Shown here one piece after another: positions 63,835-64,000 of a stretch of 64,000 bases of DNA (within the stretch, counting starts at the first letter, position 1; each line of letters opens with the position of its first letter). The stretch spans positions 496,001 to 560,000 of the forward strand of contig NZ_JQFA01000002.1 in assembly GCF_000763385.1 (NCBI RefSeq), read 5' to 3'. Origin of the DNA: Leptolyngbya sp. KIOST-1. GTDB lineage: Bacteria; Cyanobacteriota; Cyanobacteriia; Phormidesmidales; Phormidesmidaceae. Under the pieces are notes generated by a model. It did not search any database and was not told where the DNA came from. It saw only the letters and a list, made by a program, of their open reading frames with translations. The position numbers and the translations under genes are program-made.

Positions 63835-64000
63835 GCGACCAGCCGAGAGCCATTGGGCAACCAAGCAAGACGCCCAGTGACGGTGACCAACCTGATTGTG
63901 ACAGGCTCCAACGGTCTAACGGTGCAGGGTACACGGTGTACGGTTTAAGGGCTGCCGTGAACCGCGCTGCTGGTGTCTCTGTATGCCCTGCAAGACTTTG
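63835..64000. other. 3' flank of the feo operon
   Basis: About 166 bases with no gene supported. GGTACACGGTGTACGG has a palindromic look but no clear function. The window ends here. Confidence 0.4.

Overview
This window is cyanobacterial chromosome. It carries petN (a 29-residue cytochrome b6f subunit), an MPBQ/MSBQ methyltransferase of the plastoquinone/tocopherol pathway, a CmpR-type LysR regulator, a two-domain FeoA protein and a class I aldolase of the cyanobacterial type. It is GC-rich and densely sprinkled with the HIP1 octamer GCGATCGC. The gene content would suit a Leptolyngbya/Nodosilinea/Phormidium-like organism, but genus cannot be settled from the sequence alone. No rRNA, tRNA, CRISPR array, phage or complete insertion sequence was recognised; the mobile content is small MITE-like elements and satellite-like repeats.

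Layout. 0-9.6 kb: 5' part of lgt (minus strand), a TPR protein, lepB, recA, a long non-coding stretch ending in a strong intrinsic terminator, petN with a 55-aa companion, rsmB, two lipoprotein/membrane hypotheticals and an M15 peptidase. 9.8-21.7 kb: glgP, a Gfo/Idh/MocA oxidoreductase, a stress protein, a MATE transporter, a CDC48-like double AAA ATPase broken by a one-base frameshift in its second Walker A motif, and a CPBP intramembrane protease. 21.9-28.3 kb: a PAS-GGDEF diguanylate cyclase, then a molybdate block of a TonB-like anchored protein, an RHH-Mop regulator, modA, fused modBC and mop. 28.4-46.6 kb: xseA-xseB, a GH63/MGH1-like glucosidase, an SNase-Excalibur lipoprotein, a chemoreceptor, ilvA, moaA, fba, MPBQ methyltransferase, a GH133 debranching enzyme and gluconokinase. 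46.6-57.5 kb: a collagen-like Gly-rich protein, fabI, hicBA, hisA, cmpR, and a type I secretion pair (HlyD-like adaptor plus cNMP/C39-like ABC exporter). 57.9-64 kb: a lipoprotein, a Cys-rich small protein and a feoA-feoB-feoC ferrous iron operon.

How genes work together. glgP, the GH133 enzyme, the GH63-like enzyme, aldolase and gluconokinase suggest glycogen and sugar-phosphate metabolism, though they are scattered rather than in one operon. ModA and ModBC import molybdate, Mop stores or buffers it, and MoaA starts molybdenum cofactor synthesis. The RHH-Mop protein is probably the sensor: one 19-bp palindrome, ATACCAAC-N3-GTTGGTAT, lies on each side of its gene, in front of the mod operon/regulator and in front of the TonB-like gene.

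Three structural observations stand out. (1) The 19-bp palindrome pair defines a candidate molybdate regulon. (2) Three intercistronic spacers (ABC-to-HlyD, feoA-to-feoB, feoB-to-feoC) have the same design: a G-rich array directly after the upstream stop codon and a C-rich array directly before the downstream start codon. (3) A family of small elements flanked by TA with termini GGGCGTGTCA/GGGGCTGTCA sits exactly on TAG stop codons, so that the element supplies the final G of the stop.
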